From NCBI RefSeq assembly GCF_001723175.1, contig NC_064653.1:3534001-3598000 (forward strand): a stretch of DNA of 64,000 nt, read 5' to 3'. The notes beneath the pieces were generated by a model, which was not told where the DNA came from, made no database searches, and worked only from the letters and a program-made list of their open reading frames with translations. How positions within the stretch are numbered: the first letter of the stretch is position 1; every line of letters starts with the position of its first letter. Positions 43,507-54,819 of the stretch are shown here, one piece after another. Source of the stretch: Penicillium oxalicum. Its lineage: Eukaryota; Ascomycota; Eurotiomycetes; Eurotiales; Aspergillaceae. A program made the translations under genes and the position numbers.

Positions 43507-46360
43507 ATGCATCTCGACGAGCCGTTCCCAACCCTGGCCCAGCATCAGCTGGTGGATTCCGCTCTGCTTAATCGGCGCCGCAACAAGTCAGTCTCGCAAC
43601 GGGACCCAGCACCTAGCGGTACATCCGACCCAACGTCACCCGAGGTCATCTCGTCCCTGATCTCATCGCTCTCTGCGATCTCAGTCCCCCTCAACTCACA
43701 CTTCGATAATATCCCGCGCCTGGATCCCTCCAGCCCCTCCGACCTCCCTGTTCCAGAAACCCTGCAATCCGCTCTCTCACTGAAACGTCCCCCATTGACG
43801 AAGAATGGCTCTCGAGTGAGCGTGAGCACCTGCGCAACTGCCGAGGACTATTCGCAAACCCTCTTGCATCCAGATGATGCCGCTTCATCCCCAATCATTC
43901 GAATGGCCAGAGCGCCCCCTTCTCCCAAGTCGCAAAGATCCCCACGGTCGCCCAGATACAAACCCTTCAAGCCCACCGACTCCTCTTCACGTCCACACTC
44001 CCGAGAATCGCAGGCGTCGGTGCGAACTCCGTCCGAACACGCCGCCTTTGGAACCATCAGCACCGAACCTGCGCCTCCCGTCTCCGCAGCGCCGAGTATC
44101 GCGTCAAACAGCTCTGCTGGGCGGACCAGGAGCCTCAAGGGTCACCTAGGACTGTTACGAAAATCGTCGCGGGAATTACGGTACGATAAGGACTTCCAGA
44201 CGGATCGCCTGCGTCGGTCGAGTAGCTACAGTGACAGCCTTTGGCATAACACGCCTCGAAACCGAGCGAGTTTGCGCTCCATGTACTCCATGGCCAATGT
44301 CGCCGAGGAAACGGCACCAAGCGCGGTTTCGCCGAACGGACCATCGGAGGAGGCGTCAACTCAACAACCCTTGACAACGTCCTCTACGCCCAAGCGAGAC
44401 CAGCTGTCTCGTCAGACTTCTCCAGATGCGGCTGACCAACCCGGCGGAATTGGAAGCGGACGCGCCATTCCCACGCGGGCCTCATCGCTCCGCCACCGTC
44501 ATAGTCAGTCGTCGAGTTCGAGGCGGCGGCAGTCTGTACGGCACAGCCGATACTCTTCCACGGCCAGCCAGGAGGCTCCGTTGGCAGAAAATGGGGCGCC
44601 AGGATCGAGAAACGACGCGGAGCAGGTCATTCAAAAAATACAGGAGGTGAAAGACCGGCATCAAAAAATGACCTCTGACATGGCCGCCGGGGATGATCTT
44701 GCTGGCCGGGCTGGGTCATCATCGACAAGACCGTCGAAGCCCTCCCGTTCCAGCAGCCAAATCGACCAAAGCCGTAGCGCCAAACAGCACACAAATCCGG
44801 TGGAAGACCATTCCCCCTTTTTTCATGAAAGCGCACCATCACCCTTGGTCATGACGGGCAAGAATCGCACCCCGCTGGCTAGTCCCGCATTGTCTTCGAA
44901 GCCTCCAACCATTCCACCCCAAATCCAGAGGCAGCTGTCGGACCAGCTGGGACTCGAGACTTTGGAACAGAGGCAGATGATGAGCCCGGCTTCTCCCCGA
45001 CCCTCTCACCGTCGTACCCCCTCTAGTCCACCGGCTGTTGGCCGCCCGTCCGTGCATCACGAGCGGCCATCCAGTGCAGACTCGATTGATCTTGCGGTAG
45101 AGGCCTACACAATCTCCCCCAAACTCACGCAGAGGGTGCCTCATCCCACGACGGGCCGGACGATCGCTTTCTCGGAAGTTGGCGACCCCAAGGGCCATGT
45201 GGTGCTTTGCTGTCTCGGGATGGGGCTGACACGGTATCTCATGGCATTCTATGATGAGTTGGCACGGACGCTGAACTTGCGCCTAGTCACTCTTGACCGT
45301 CCCGGGGTGGGTGAAAGTGGACCGTATCATCCAGATGAGCCCAACACCCCACTCAGCTGGCCAGGTAAGGACTCTCCTCACTCGGCTCCTCCCCGCTCGT
45401 AACAATGACATACACGCTGACCTTTCTATAGACGATGTTGCCATTGTGTGTAATCATCTGCGAGTGACGAAATTCTCCATTTTGGCACACTCAGCTGGCG
45501 CCATTTACGCCCTCGCGACGGCGTTGCGCATTCCCCAGCACATCCGTGGACGGGTTCACCTTCTCGCCCCCTGGATCCCTCCCTCTCAGCTATCTAGCAT
45601 TGGGTCCCCAAAAGACCCGGTGCCCGCGAATGCCGTGCCCTACTCTCAGCGGATCCTCCGTGCGCTCCCGACGTCTCTCCTCAAAGTAGCCAATACAAGC
45701 TTTTTGAGTGCGACGAGTGCCAGCATCACCGCCAGCCTCCCAAAGTCTTCCCGACGAGCGAAGAAGAAACCCACCAAAGACACCGCCAAAGAGGATAGTC
45801 CAGCTCATCCTGTCGTGGGATCGGCGGCCGAGTTCAATCCATCCCAGATGATCTCGCCTTCTGTCATCGAGCCCTTTAAACCGTCCAATGCCGGGCATGA
45901 AACGTACCGACATGGCGATGCGACCCTCGACACTCCGGCAAAGACTGTCGAGGATGAGCTGGAACGACAGCGTGACTACGACACCCGACTGACACACCAC
46001 ATCTGGGCTCTCGCCACTGCCAATGCCAACCCGGCAGTGGATCTCCTGGTGTGTCTGGAACGGCGCCAGACGATCGGGTTCCGGTATGTGGACATCACAA
46101 GGGCGACTGTCATCCACCACGGCAGCAAGGATACTCGCGTGCCCGTTGAGAATGTCCAATGGCTCGGCAAGACCATGCGACGTTGTGAGGTGCGCATCCT
46201 CGAGGGTGAGGGACACGGGCTCATGGCCTCCGCCAAAGTGATGGGCAACGTCCTCACCGAAATCGCCAAAGAGTGGGAGGATTGGACCACCATCGTACAG
46301 GGCCGACGTCGGGCGACTGCCTCGCAAGCTGCACGGCCAAGTGTCTCTCTTCAGGCCTGA
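43507..46360 (+). CDS. Alpha/beta hydrolase with a long disordered N-terminus
   Basis: Exons 43507-45364 and 45432-46360 encode 928 aa. Residues 1 to about 530 are low-complexity, rich in Ser, Pro and Arg, with dense proline-directed sites (for example PPSPKSQRSPRSPRYKPF). The catalytic domain follows: oxyanion-type loop CCLGMGLTRYL, strand motif TLDRPGVGES, nucleophile elbow AHSAG with Ser640 (first Gly replaced by Ala), a Lys/Ser-rich insertion (about 710-740), acid loop HHGSKDTRVP and histidine motif GEGHGLM. So the Ser-Asp-His triad is complete. Substrate unknown; lipid or ester hydrolysis is inference. The ATG at 43507 is the first in frame after a GTG at 43459. The intron is 67 nt and separates the fold before the nucleophile. 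Confidence 0.88.
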
Positions 46361-47635
46361 CTGTAGCAAGCCGTGTGAATGGCCAGGCTGTTGATGATGC
46401 CCCTTGGAGACTTTCCTCTTTTGCATTCCCTGTCACACCCTGCATCTCTTCTTTTACTCTCTGGCCCTCTTTTTCTTCGCCCCTTGTCTGGGCGGAATCC
46501 TCGGTCAGGGCGTCTCTTGGCTGACCCATTTAAACCTACTCCTCTGTTGCCGTTCTCACCCATACCCTGTTGGCCTACTCTCTCGTTTCTGATCGTCGTC
46601 TCAACCGAGTATTACAGCAGGTCTGCGATCCTCGACACCGATTTCCTGTCTGCCTTCTTCTCCCGCCGCACCATGTCATACCCTCTACGGCTCACGGCCT
46701 GCAGTCTACTCTCATACCAATCTCAACCTAATCCCGGATCCCTGCTCTGCCTTGTCACATTTTCCCCCTTTTGATACTGCGGCGAGCTCCTTCGTTCTTG
46801 TGTTCTTGCAAAATACCCCCTCTAGCTGTCTGTAAATTTCCACGAATACACTACACTTAGCATTTGCTTTTTCCGGACGTCGCGGAGTACATGATGTAGT
46901 CCGAGGTTGAGACCTGCCGGGCAACGGACGGCATATTGGTGATACGCGTCGAAATGTGCATTTGGTACCTATGTACTTTGCATGTGCACTTTGTTAGTAT
47001 CCACCTGGTGCCCGATGCCAGCAGTACCTAAGTGCGCGGTTGGAGGAGGTGGGTGTGTCCCTGGATGTATATATTCTGTAGCGTGCAAGTCCGCCACAAC
47101 CAGCCCCTGAATCATCAAACATCGACTCCACCCGACACCGCTTAACATCAAATCTCGAACCATCTTCATCTCCAACTTCTCATATTTTCTACGGGTATCG
47201 GCCCAGCCTCGCCAGGAAGGAGTCTTTTGCCGCGAGAAACTCCCATCGATATCACCAAACTCCTCTATCCGGAAAAACAGTCAAACGTGAACTGTACTCC
47301 AGCCAAACCCAAAGTCCGTGTTCCCGAAGCTTGGACATGGTTCACCTTCTTGGCGCCGGGAAATTAATCCGGTGAGCTCAGCCGCCTCAGATTGGCTACC
47401 CGTCATCCACCTCCATTTCTCCATCGTCCCCCCTGTCGTCTGCCGAGTGTCACGTCCATCACTCTGAGGGGCCGGCCCACCCGATCTCTCAGTCTCGGCC
47501 GCCAACGAAATGAAATCCAGACCTTCAACCCTTCAGTCCACCAGCCTCGCTCTGGTTTCGACCATCGGATATCTCTTCATCTCATTCCTCCACGTGACGG
47601 TCGCAGCAGTGCCCTGATTTGGGTAGTGTTCTATA
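46361..47635. other. Spacer between the hydrolase and glutaredoxin genes
   Basis: 1.3 kb of 3' flank and promoter. CT-rich at 46400-46600. No supported gene. Confidence 0.55.
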
Positions 47636-48699
47636 ATGGTTTCGCAACGGCGCGTTCGCTTGATCGCAATTGCGGTCATGGCGATCTTGGTGATGATGTT
47701 CTATTATTCGGTATGGATCCGTCGTGTGAAGCTTTCCCCATGGCTCCCCGCCTCACGCTTCCATTGAAAAATAGAAAAAGAGAAAAGGCAAACCGGAGGA
47801 AGAACACTGGAGCTCTTGACATGGAAGCTTACGAGACCTTTTTCTTTTTTTTCATTTGCATCTATAGGGCGAAGCAAGCAAGATCCAAAACCAAAAGTTC
47901 TACCGCTCCACACTGGCCGCTATGCGAGCCAAAGAGGAGGCGAAAAACACAAAGTCACATGAGAACAGCCATTTCTCAGGCTCGCAGAAACCTGGCAACG
48001 GCGCTGGCGCCGGCGCCGCAGGCTCAAAGGCGATCATTGATGATGCGGAGAGACCCGCAGTCCCAGTCGCCAAGGTCGCAGACAGCAAGAGTGACGATAT
48101 CGAAGAGATTCCGATTGCGGGACGGACGAAGATGACAATTCCAAAAGCCAAGGGTGGACAGGACGCGTCAGCGAAGACGGAGCACGTCCAGGGGAAAGAT
48201 CAGGCAGAGGGGAAGGACGAGAAGCAGGAGACCCCGGAGCAAGAGGATGCGAAGAGCGTCTTGAATGATATCTTGAAGAGAGCTCCAGGTATGCTATCAC
48301 GCTTCTGAATTCGCTCCTTCTGTGTTTGGATTTTTTTCTCATGCACAGCCGAGAACCAATGCATGTGCTGACCATCATCAACCATTCCTAGTGATCATCT
48401 TTTCCAAGTCGTATTGTCCGCACAGCAAGAGAGCCAAGGACATCCTGCTGGGCCATTACGATATCTCCCCAGCGCCATTCGTTGTCGAGCTGGATCAGCA
48501 CCCGATCGGACCGGCATTGCAGCAGCTTTTACGGGAGACAACTGGCCGGGGAACGGTGCCCAATGTCATGGTCAATGGGAAGAGTATTGGAGGTGGAGAC
48601 GATATGGCGGCCTTGGACCACAGCGATGAGCTGGGCCCGAAACTACGACAAATGGGCGGGAAGTGGCTGTCGAGCGCCGTCCGCAAGGCCTCGGCATGA
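47636..48699 (+). CDS. Membrane-anchored monothiol glutaredoxin (Grx6/Grx7 type)
   Basis: Exons 47636-47710, 47868-48288 and 48392-48699 encode 267 aa. The first exon holds almost exactly the signal anchor: basic MVSQRRVR then a hydrophobic run to about residue 24. A polar linker (about 30-160) is rich in Lys, Glu, Ala and Gly. The glutaredoxin domain starts after the second junction: VIIFSKSYCPHSKRAK with the active-site CPHS (Cys174, Ser177, thus monothiol), the cis-Pro motif TVPNVMVNG and the glutathione-binding GGGDD. Yeast Grx6 and Grx7 are the closest concept: type II proteins of the ER/Golgi lumen that handle glutathione-linked thiols and, for Grx6, can bind an Fe-S cluster. Luminal location is inferred from topology. 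Confidence 0.92.
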
Positions 48700-49143
48700 T
48701 TTGCAGACTGTTATTTTTCATGGCCGGCGTTTAGTAATAACATAATGTACATTTCATCGATGATTACCCATCATCTGAAGATTGTCTATCTCCCTGCACG
48801 CGCCAAATGCGACAGGTTTTCTGACTGCTTCGCCGTTGGAGTGACGGCTTCAGGATAACGTCCGCTCGAGCGCCAAGCCCACGTGATGCGTTGATGAGAC
48901 GCGGAATCAAACTAAGCAAACATCCAGCCCGATCTTTTCGGCAGCCCACCGTGGGGCCCGGCGCTAGATCACGTGGTGATAATCCTACCCGATAAGCAAC
49001 CCTACGCTAATCCGGAACAGGCCCTAAGCGACGCACAATCCCGTGACGTTCAATTTCGCTCCACCATCAAGTCCATCCCGAATTTCGACTCTCCCGACAA
49101 CGACAATTCAACCCCCTCGGCCAATTCCACCCACGCAGTCAAG
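48700..49143 (+). promoter_or_regulatory. Promoter of ribosomal protein L9 gene
   Basis: 444 bp before the L9 start. A perfect CACGTG lies at 48970-48975, and a GCCCTAA at 49021-49027 with a further ACCCTA-like stretch near 48999. CCCTAA-type motifs are bound by Tbf1 and CACGTG by Cbf1 in ribosomal-protein promoters of several ascomycetes (established for Candida albicans). Binding here is inference. Confidence 0.45.
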
Positions 49144-50327
49144 ATGCGGTACATTCACTCCGAGGAACGGCTGCCCATTCCGGACAATGGTGAGCTATCG
49201 ATTTCTACTTGTTTTGTTGGGAGGAAGTGCCGGATTCCAGAGTCGCAAAAGATATGATGTGTGTGCATTTGTGAGAGATGGGCGGGAGTTTTCGGCGGGC
49301 GATAGCTGTGCTGTGTCTTTTTTGACTCGAGCAGATCACGACTCTGGCCCTACACTTTGGAGCGAACATGATTTGCGAAAGAGACAGACCGATCGGTGAA
49401 AGTTCTATCGACTGTGCGATATCGCTACTATCTCTCACGCAAGAGGTGGAAATCTTGATTTTGATCTTTCTCTGTCTACGGGGAACCTCACATCTCTCGG
49501 CGATTCTGGATCTGGGCCAGGCTGAACTGGAAACGTTTTGTGTGTTTTGAAATAGTTGAAGAGCACACAGGGCTATTTTTTTTGTCCAGCCTTTACCCGT
49601 GTACCATGCGAATATGCGCACGCTTCGAGGAAAGTCAAACATTCGCTGACTTTTTTTCTTCTTCGCCCTACAGTGAAGGTTCACATTCGTTCGCGGGTTG
49701 TGACCGTCGAGGGCCCCCGTGGCAAGCTCGTCAAGGACCTGTCCCACATCGCCGTTACCTTCGGTCGCCCCGAGAAGAACATCATCTCGATCGAGCTGCA
49801 CCACGGTGCTCGCAAGGGTGTTGCTACCCTCCGCACCGTCCGCACCATCATCAACAACTTGATCATCGGTGTTACCCGTGGCTTCCTGTACAAGATGCGC
49901 TACGTCTACGCCCATTTCCCCATCAACGTCAACCTCGAGAAGAACGCTGAGACCGGCGGCACCGACATCGAGATCCGCAACTTCCTGGGTGAGAAGTTCG
50001 TTCGCCGCGTTTCTGCCCGCCCCGGCGTCGACATCATCACCTCCCCCAACGTCAAGGACGAGCTCCAGCTCTCCGGTAACTCCCTGGAGGATGTGTCCCA
50101 GAGCGCCGCCGATATCCAGCAGATCTGCCGTGTCCGAAACAAGGATATCCGTAAGGTATGTACTGATCAATCAGCACCGAATTCGAGTCACTGCGATTGA
50201 TTCGAGACCTCCTGCTCTCGAATCGATTTACTGTCTTGTCACTTGCCTTGGACATATACTGACTCTACTCCTACAGTTCTTGGACGGTCTGTACGTTTCT
50301 GAGCGGGGCAACATCATTGAGGAGTAA
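49144..50327 (+). CDS. RPL9: 60S ribosomal protein L9 (uL6)
   Basis: Exons 49144-49189, 49674-50155 and 50277-50327 encode 192 aa. uL6 sits near the sarcin-ricin loop of the large subunit. Family blocks include MRYIHSEERLPIPDN, RVVTVEGPRGKLVKDLSH, LRTVRTIINNLIIGVTRGF, YKMRYVYAHFPIN, IRNFLGEKFVR and RNKDIRKFLDGLYVSERG. Length is the family norm. The first intron (484 nt) follows the fifteenth codon, the early position typical of fungal ribosomal-protein genes; the second is 121 nt. Codon use is strongly C-ending, as expected of a highly expressed gene, and this leaves a long chance frame open on the opposite strand. Confidence 0.98.
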
Positions 50328-51167
50328 ATGACATCTCCTTGAATTGGGTTCGGGTGTCCGGGAGAAGCTTTCTTTTTTAATTTCGCCTACTTGCATATTA
50401 GGGAAGCAAAGCGAAATGACAAAAATCAAACGATCTTGCAAAATTCACAATTTCTCTTTTCCACCTTTTTTGCACATCGGGATCTGTAATGAAGAAATGT
50501 AATGCAATTGCTTTTCGGCTCTACGTGGTCGCCATGGTAAATTCTCCCTCGAGCTGCGAGGCCTAGATTTCTTGCTATTCGCCTAGTTCTCTTCAGCCCC
50601 GGCAATCGATTGGATTCATTTGAGCAGTTCGACTTATTCTCGGTGGTAGTGTGATATGAGACGCCCGGCAACTTTGCGATCCGCCTATACTCACGAGCCA
50701 ACAAAGTCCGTACACTTGAGGAGATGATTTACCATTCGACTTTGTAATTGGCAGCCCTTTTGTACGTGAGTGTGATTCTTGAAAATATCCACATGCGCCT
50801 CCCGTGAAGTCGAGGATTTGGAGGGTTGCGCCAACTTCGGCATTGTCACGGGAATGTCACCTTTTCATCACCAAAACGTTCCCCCTCCCAGAACACCTTC
50901 CTCGTCTTCCACACCATCCGTGACTAGAATTTTCAATTGATCTTTAATATCAGAATCTCACGTCCTTCCCCCTCTCAGATACTCTCAGACAAGCCTTTTC
51001 TCACATGTCGCTTCCAATGCCGGCGTGTGATGCTCTGGCATAACTAATCGCATGTGACAGTCCAGCCCAGCTCCACCGGGCCTTTGCGACAGGAGGCATC
51101 ATCCTCCCCCTCTGTGCCACCTTATTCCTCCCTGAGAAACTTTGATACTTTGAGAGTACCCGCGCAA
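50328..51167. other. Spacer between L9 and the patatin-like gene
   Basis: 840 bp: L9 3' flank then the promoter and leader of the patatin-like gene, with CCCCCTC-type pyrimidine runs at 50880-50990. No gene seen. Confidence 0.55.
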
Positions 51168-53253
51168 ATGGCATCCCGGATGTTCGGTCTATGGACTGTT
51201 ATCCTGGGTATATTCGGTTTGATCTTGGACGTGGCCCAGTTCTGGAATCGTGTAAGTGAGATCTTGTTCTGAGGGTTCGAGGGCTTGGCGAGCTGGTTGG
51301 GATGCCGCAGCCGGTGGATGCTCCCGCCAGAACCGACGAGAGTTTTTCCTACTATGGTGGAAATGGACAGGGGGCCGGAAGAACAAGTAGTGAAAAAAAA
51401 AGACTGATTCGACCTTTAGAAAGTATTCTCATGGTGGCATTCAAAATCTCCCAAGAAAAGACTGCTTCATACACTGGCTACAGCGCAGAATTATGAACAA
51501 TGGGAGGATGCTGCGTTCCAGCTCGACGAGCTTTTGAGCAAAGATATCTGGTGAGACGAGTTGATTTTGATGCGGGATTCGCCATAGAAGAGGTCTCAAG
51601 GACCAAAAGATGAGGGTGATCCGAAGCGCTCCTGACTGACTCCTCCCCGTCTTTCAGGCGTCAAAACCCAGTTAGTCGTCACTACGACTATCGACTTATC
51701 CTGGGCCGTCTCGAGGCTTTGATGAGTGCTCGTGAGACTGAGGACATTCTCACACTGGTAAACTTGCTTCGATCCGGTCTGGTGCGAAATCTGGGCAATA
51801 TCACATCGACAAAACTATTCACGCATGCATATGCGGGTACAAAGCTGCTCATTGACGACTACATCACCCAAGTTGCGCTGTCGATCCAATATGTCGCCTC
51901 GCTACAGCCATTGCCGATGCAAAGCAGTGGTTTCACATCCCAAGCGAAACTGGAACTCCTCCACGACACTCGGCAAGCCTTTGGACGAACAACCTTGTTG
52001 CTTCAAGGCGGATCCGCCTTCGGAGTGTGCCACCTCGGCGTGGTCAAGGCTTTGCATTTACAAGGACTCTTACCGCGAATCATCACGGGCACGGCAACTG
52101 GGGCGATGATTGCAGCGCTGGTGGGCATCCACACTGAAAATGAGTTACTTGCCATGGTGAATGGTGACACAGTCGATCTGTCTGCGTTTGACCAGCGGCG
52201 TAAGGCACATGCCCAGGAGAGCTGGATGTGGACGTGTCTCCGGAGAGTGAAACGACTGCTTCTGAAGGGTTATCTGTACGACATGGATCTTTTGGAAGAA
52301 TGTGTCCGGGCGAATGTGGGTGACTTGACTTTTGAAGAGGCGTATGCCAGGTCCAAACGCATCTTGAACATCACCATTGCTACGGCAGGGAAGACGGGGA
52401 CGCCAAACTTGTTGAATTATTTGACTGCACCGAACGTGGTAGGTTTCTCCCACAAACCCAAAAAGAGAAAATGAGTCTGGATGTTGGCTGATTCATTTGG
52501 AATTATTCCTTCTAGCTGATCTGGTCTGCCGCCGTCGCCTCCAACGCCTCGGCCGTTTCATCCATGTCCTCGAACAAACCAGTCACCATCTACTGCAAAG
52601 ATGAAACCGGCTCGATCATTCCCTGGTCCCACACCAAAGACGCCGTCTTTCAGCCCTGGAGCCAAGTCACTTACAACGACGGCGAATCCCCTCTAGCCCG
52701 CATCGCCGAACTTTTCAACGTCAATCACTTTATCGTCTCCCAAGCGCGTCCCTATATTGTCCCGTTCCTTCACGCTGAACTCAATCTCCTGGATCGCCGG
52801 CAAACCGGGTGGGGTAAAACCACCCGCTCCATCACACGACTCGCCCTCGCTGAAACCCGCCACCGGCTGCGCCAGCTCGATTATCTCGGTCTCCTCCCGG
52901 GCTCGTTGAGCCGTCTCCTTATTGGAGAAACCATTCCGGGGCCGAATCTGACCCTTGTACCGGATCTGTCGCTGAGTGATTTCTGGAAGATCTTCCAGCA
53001 GCCGACGCGATCTCGGGTCGCCGAGTGGACGCTGAAGGGAGAGCGAGGGGTTTGGCCTGCGGTCAGCACGTTGAAGGTCCGCGAGGCGATTGAGATTGAA
53101 TTGGATCGGGGGTATCAACTTGTTCGTCGCCGACGGCGGCCGAGCGATCTGCCAACGAATACGCGACATTTTCCCAGTGAGGGAATTGCGCGTCCACGAC
53201 GGGGAGGAAGCGAGAATGAGCCCGAGACGGGGTCCCTGGTGGATTTGAAGTAA
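51168..53253 (+). CDS. Patatin-like lipase homologue (Tgl3/4/5 type) lacking the nucleophile Ser
   Basis: Exons 51168-51251, 51420-51550, 51658-52438 and 52516-53253 encode 577 aa. A membrane segment lies at about 6-24, then the DUF3336 region (about 30-180), then the patatin fold: oxyanion block LLLQGGSAFGVCHLGVVKAL, the elbow, and the dyad-region block NDGESPLARIAELFNVNHFI (Asp387). Yeast Tgl3, Tgl4 and Tgl5 hydrolyse triacylglycerol on lipid droplets with a Ser-Asp dyad in GxSxG. Here the elbow reads GTATG (216-220; codons GGC ACG GCA ACT GGG), so the nucleophile position is Ala218. The protein may be a non-catalytic relative, or act otherwise. The first exon is the 28 residues before a 168-nt intron; that start is less certain than the rest. 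Confidence 0.88.
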
Positions 53254-53724
53254 ATCTTGAAGGTGAACGAGTCACGACGCGTACCGATTCTCAGCATACT
53301 GCATACACACATATGTAACCAGATGACCATGATGGATGAGGTCTCATGGATAACCATATAAAGGTAAAGACTGACCTTTGACAAGCTTGTTCGATGCTCT
53401 TCTCTTCTTTTCTCCCTATTTCATATTTTTGAGCCTTTCTACCAAATTTCGGGACTCTACTCATATCTTATTCTCTAGATAGAACTAAAATCAAGACAAC
53501 AATTGTTCTCTCTCCATGCGTTTTCGGAGATACTTTTCCTCTCAACAAGAACTAAATCATCCAAGATTCCAATTTCTCATCTCTCGTCAATCACGCCACA
53601 CAAGAACCAACATCAATCCACCCAGAGAAGGGGGGAAAACACTCCCCTCTTTCCAACCCCCCCTCGTTCACTAGCACAATCTTTCCCATTCACAGTCACA
53701 CTCACGCTGGGAAAAACCCTCCTC
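53254..53724. other. Convergent spacer between the patatin-like gene and the 86-aa protein gene
   Basis: 471 bp of 3' flanks, CT-rich on the plus strand at 53390-53420. No gene seen. Confidence 0.55.
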
Positions 53725-54628
53725 CTAGTTCTTGCCAGATCCCGAGCTGAAACCAGAACCAGAACCAGAACTCTGGCCCGAAGGAGTAGTGTAGGTTGAA
53801 CCACCACTTCCATTGTTGTAATAAGTACTCCCGTTTGGATTGGAGTAGTAGTAGGATCCATTGCTGGTGGGGAAAGGTGTAGTCAGTATCCTTTTTCTTT
53901 CCAGGTGAGATTCCAACTGTCATGCTAATGTAGAGAAAGGGGTTCCCTGTTCTCTCTTTCTCCATCACCGAAAGACCAATTGAACCCGGGGATAGAAGAA
54001 GAAGAAGAAGAAGAAGAAGAAGAAGAAGAAGAAGAAGAAGAAGAAGAAGAAAGATTGATCTTTGTATGGTTCAAGAGACCCGTGAAAAAGAGAGTATAAA
54101 AGAGGAGAGAGAGAACAAACAGACTCATATCTCTCAAAACCCAACCCCCCCCTGACACTTACCTATTCGAATAGTGATAACTGTTGGAATTGGAGGCGCT
54201 AGAGCCGTAATCACGCGAGCAGTAGTGGTTGCCCTGTGTCGTGGAAGAGAGAGAGAGAGAGAGAGAAAGTTAGCCATTTGTCCGTTGTAGTTTCTACCAT
54301 TCCCCCTTCTCTTTTCATGAATGACCCCCCGATTCCCACCCAAGATAGTGGAGAAGGCCTGGAAGCCCCGTGGGGAATGGAGAAATGGAAACGAATCGGC
54401 AAGATTCAACAAATTCCACGCAAGAACAACGATATCAATATCAATGAGAATGATAACCATGATCCATATAATGGATCATGGGTAGATATCAACAATCCAA
54501 ACCCCAAGGTTCAACAATACATTTCTGTATCAACCTCATACAAGGTCTTTTGAAACAGAAAAAAAAAGGTAACCTACCTGGCTATTAGTGCCAGAGCTAG
54601 TCACATTGTAACCCTTTCCCTGAGGCAT
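53725..54628 (-). CDS. 86-aa Ser/Gly/Asn/Tyr-rich low-complexity protein
   Basis: Three exons, 54628-54578, 54233-54163 and 53863-53725, give 86 aa; two introns of 344 and 299 nt are longer than the coding sequence. The protein reads MPQGKGYNVTSSGTNSQ, GNHYCSRDYGSSASNSN and then NGSYYYSNPNGSTYYNN, ending in a Gly/Ser tail and Lys-Asn. By my count about 24 Ser, 16 Gly, 12 Asn and 11 Tyr, nearly three quarters of all residues. No signal peptide, one Cys. The model rests on frame agreement across both junctions and on canonical donors (GTAGGT, GTAAGT). I believe similar short proteins occur in other Eurotiomycetes but cannot check. Function unknown; the composition is prion-like. A TATAAAA lies at 54819-54813. 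Confidence 0.75.
53995..54051. repeat. (GAA)19 microsatellite in an intron
   Basis: Nineteen perfect GAA units on the plus strand, thus (TTC)19 in the transcript of the 86-aa protein gene, inside its second intron (53864-54162), more than 100 nt from either splice site. Confidence 0.95.
54247..54266. repeat. (GA)10 microsatellite acting as a polypyrimidine tract
   Basis: Ten GA units on the plus strand, (TC)10 in the transcript. They end about 11 nt before the acceptor AG (54235-54234) of the first intron of the 86-aa protein gene, where a polypyrimidine tract is expected. Confidence 0.85.
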
Positions 54629-54812
54629 AGTGATACTGATGATTGAGAGGGCGGGAATCAAGGTCTTCCTTTCTAATGTTGATATCAGTCTCGAATGAAG
54701 AAAAGTCAGATTTGAAAAAAAAGAGTACTTGTCAGAATTAGAGAGAGATAGATGGATTGAAGAAGGCAAAAGTTGGCTCTTAGGATGGTAGCAGGGGGGA
54801 AACACAACACCC

Positions 54813-54819
54813 TTTTATA
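54813..54819 (-). promoter_or_regulatory. TATA box of the 86-aa protein gene
   Basis: TATAAAA on the minus strand, about 185 bp upstream of the ATG at 54628; a clear box suggests regulated, possibly strong expression. Confidence 0.55.

Noticed and set aside
49190..49673. Possible box C/D snoRNA in the long first intron of L9 (ATGATGT near 49255 and CTGA near 49520)
   Set aside because: The C-box has a mismatch, the spacing is about 270 nt and no terminal stem is evident.
49205..50170. 321-codon minus-strand frame over ribosomal protein L9
   Set aside because: Same codon-bias effect; the plus strand is an unmistakable uL6 gene.
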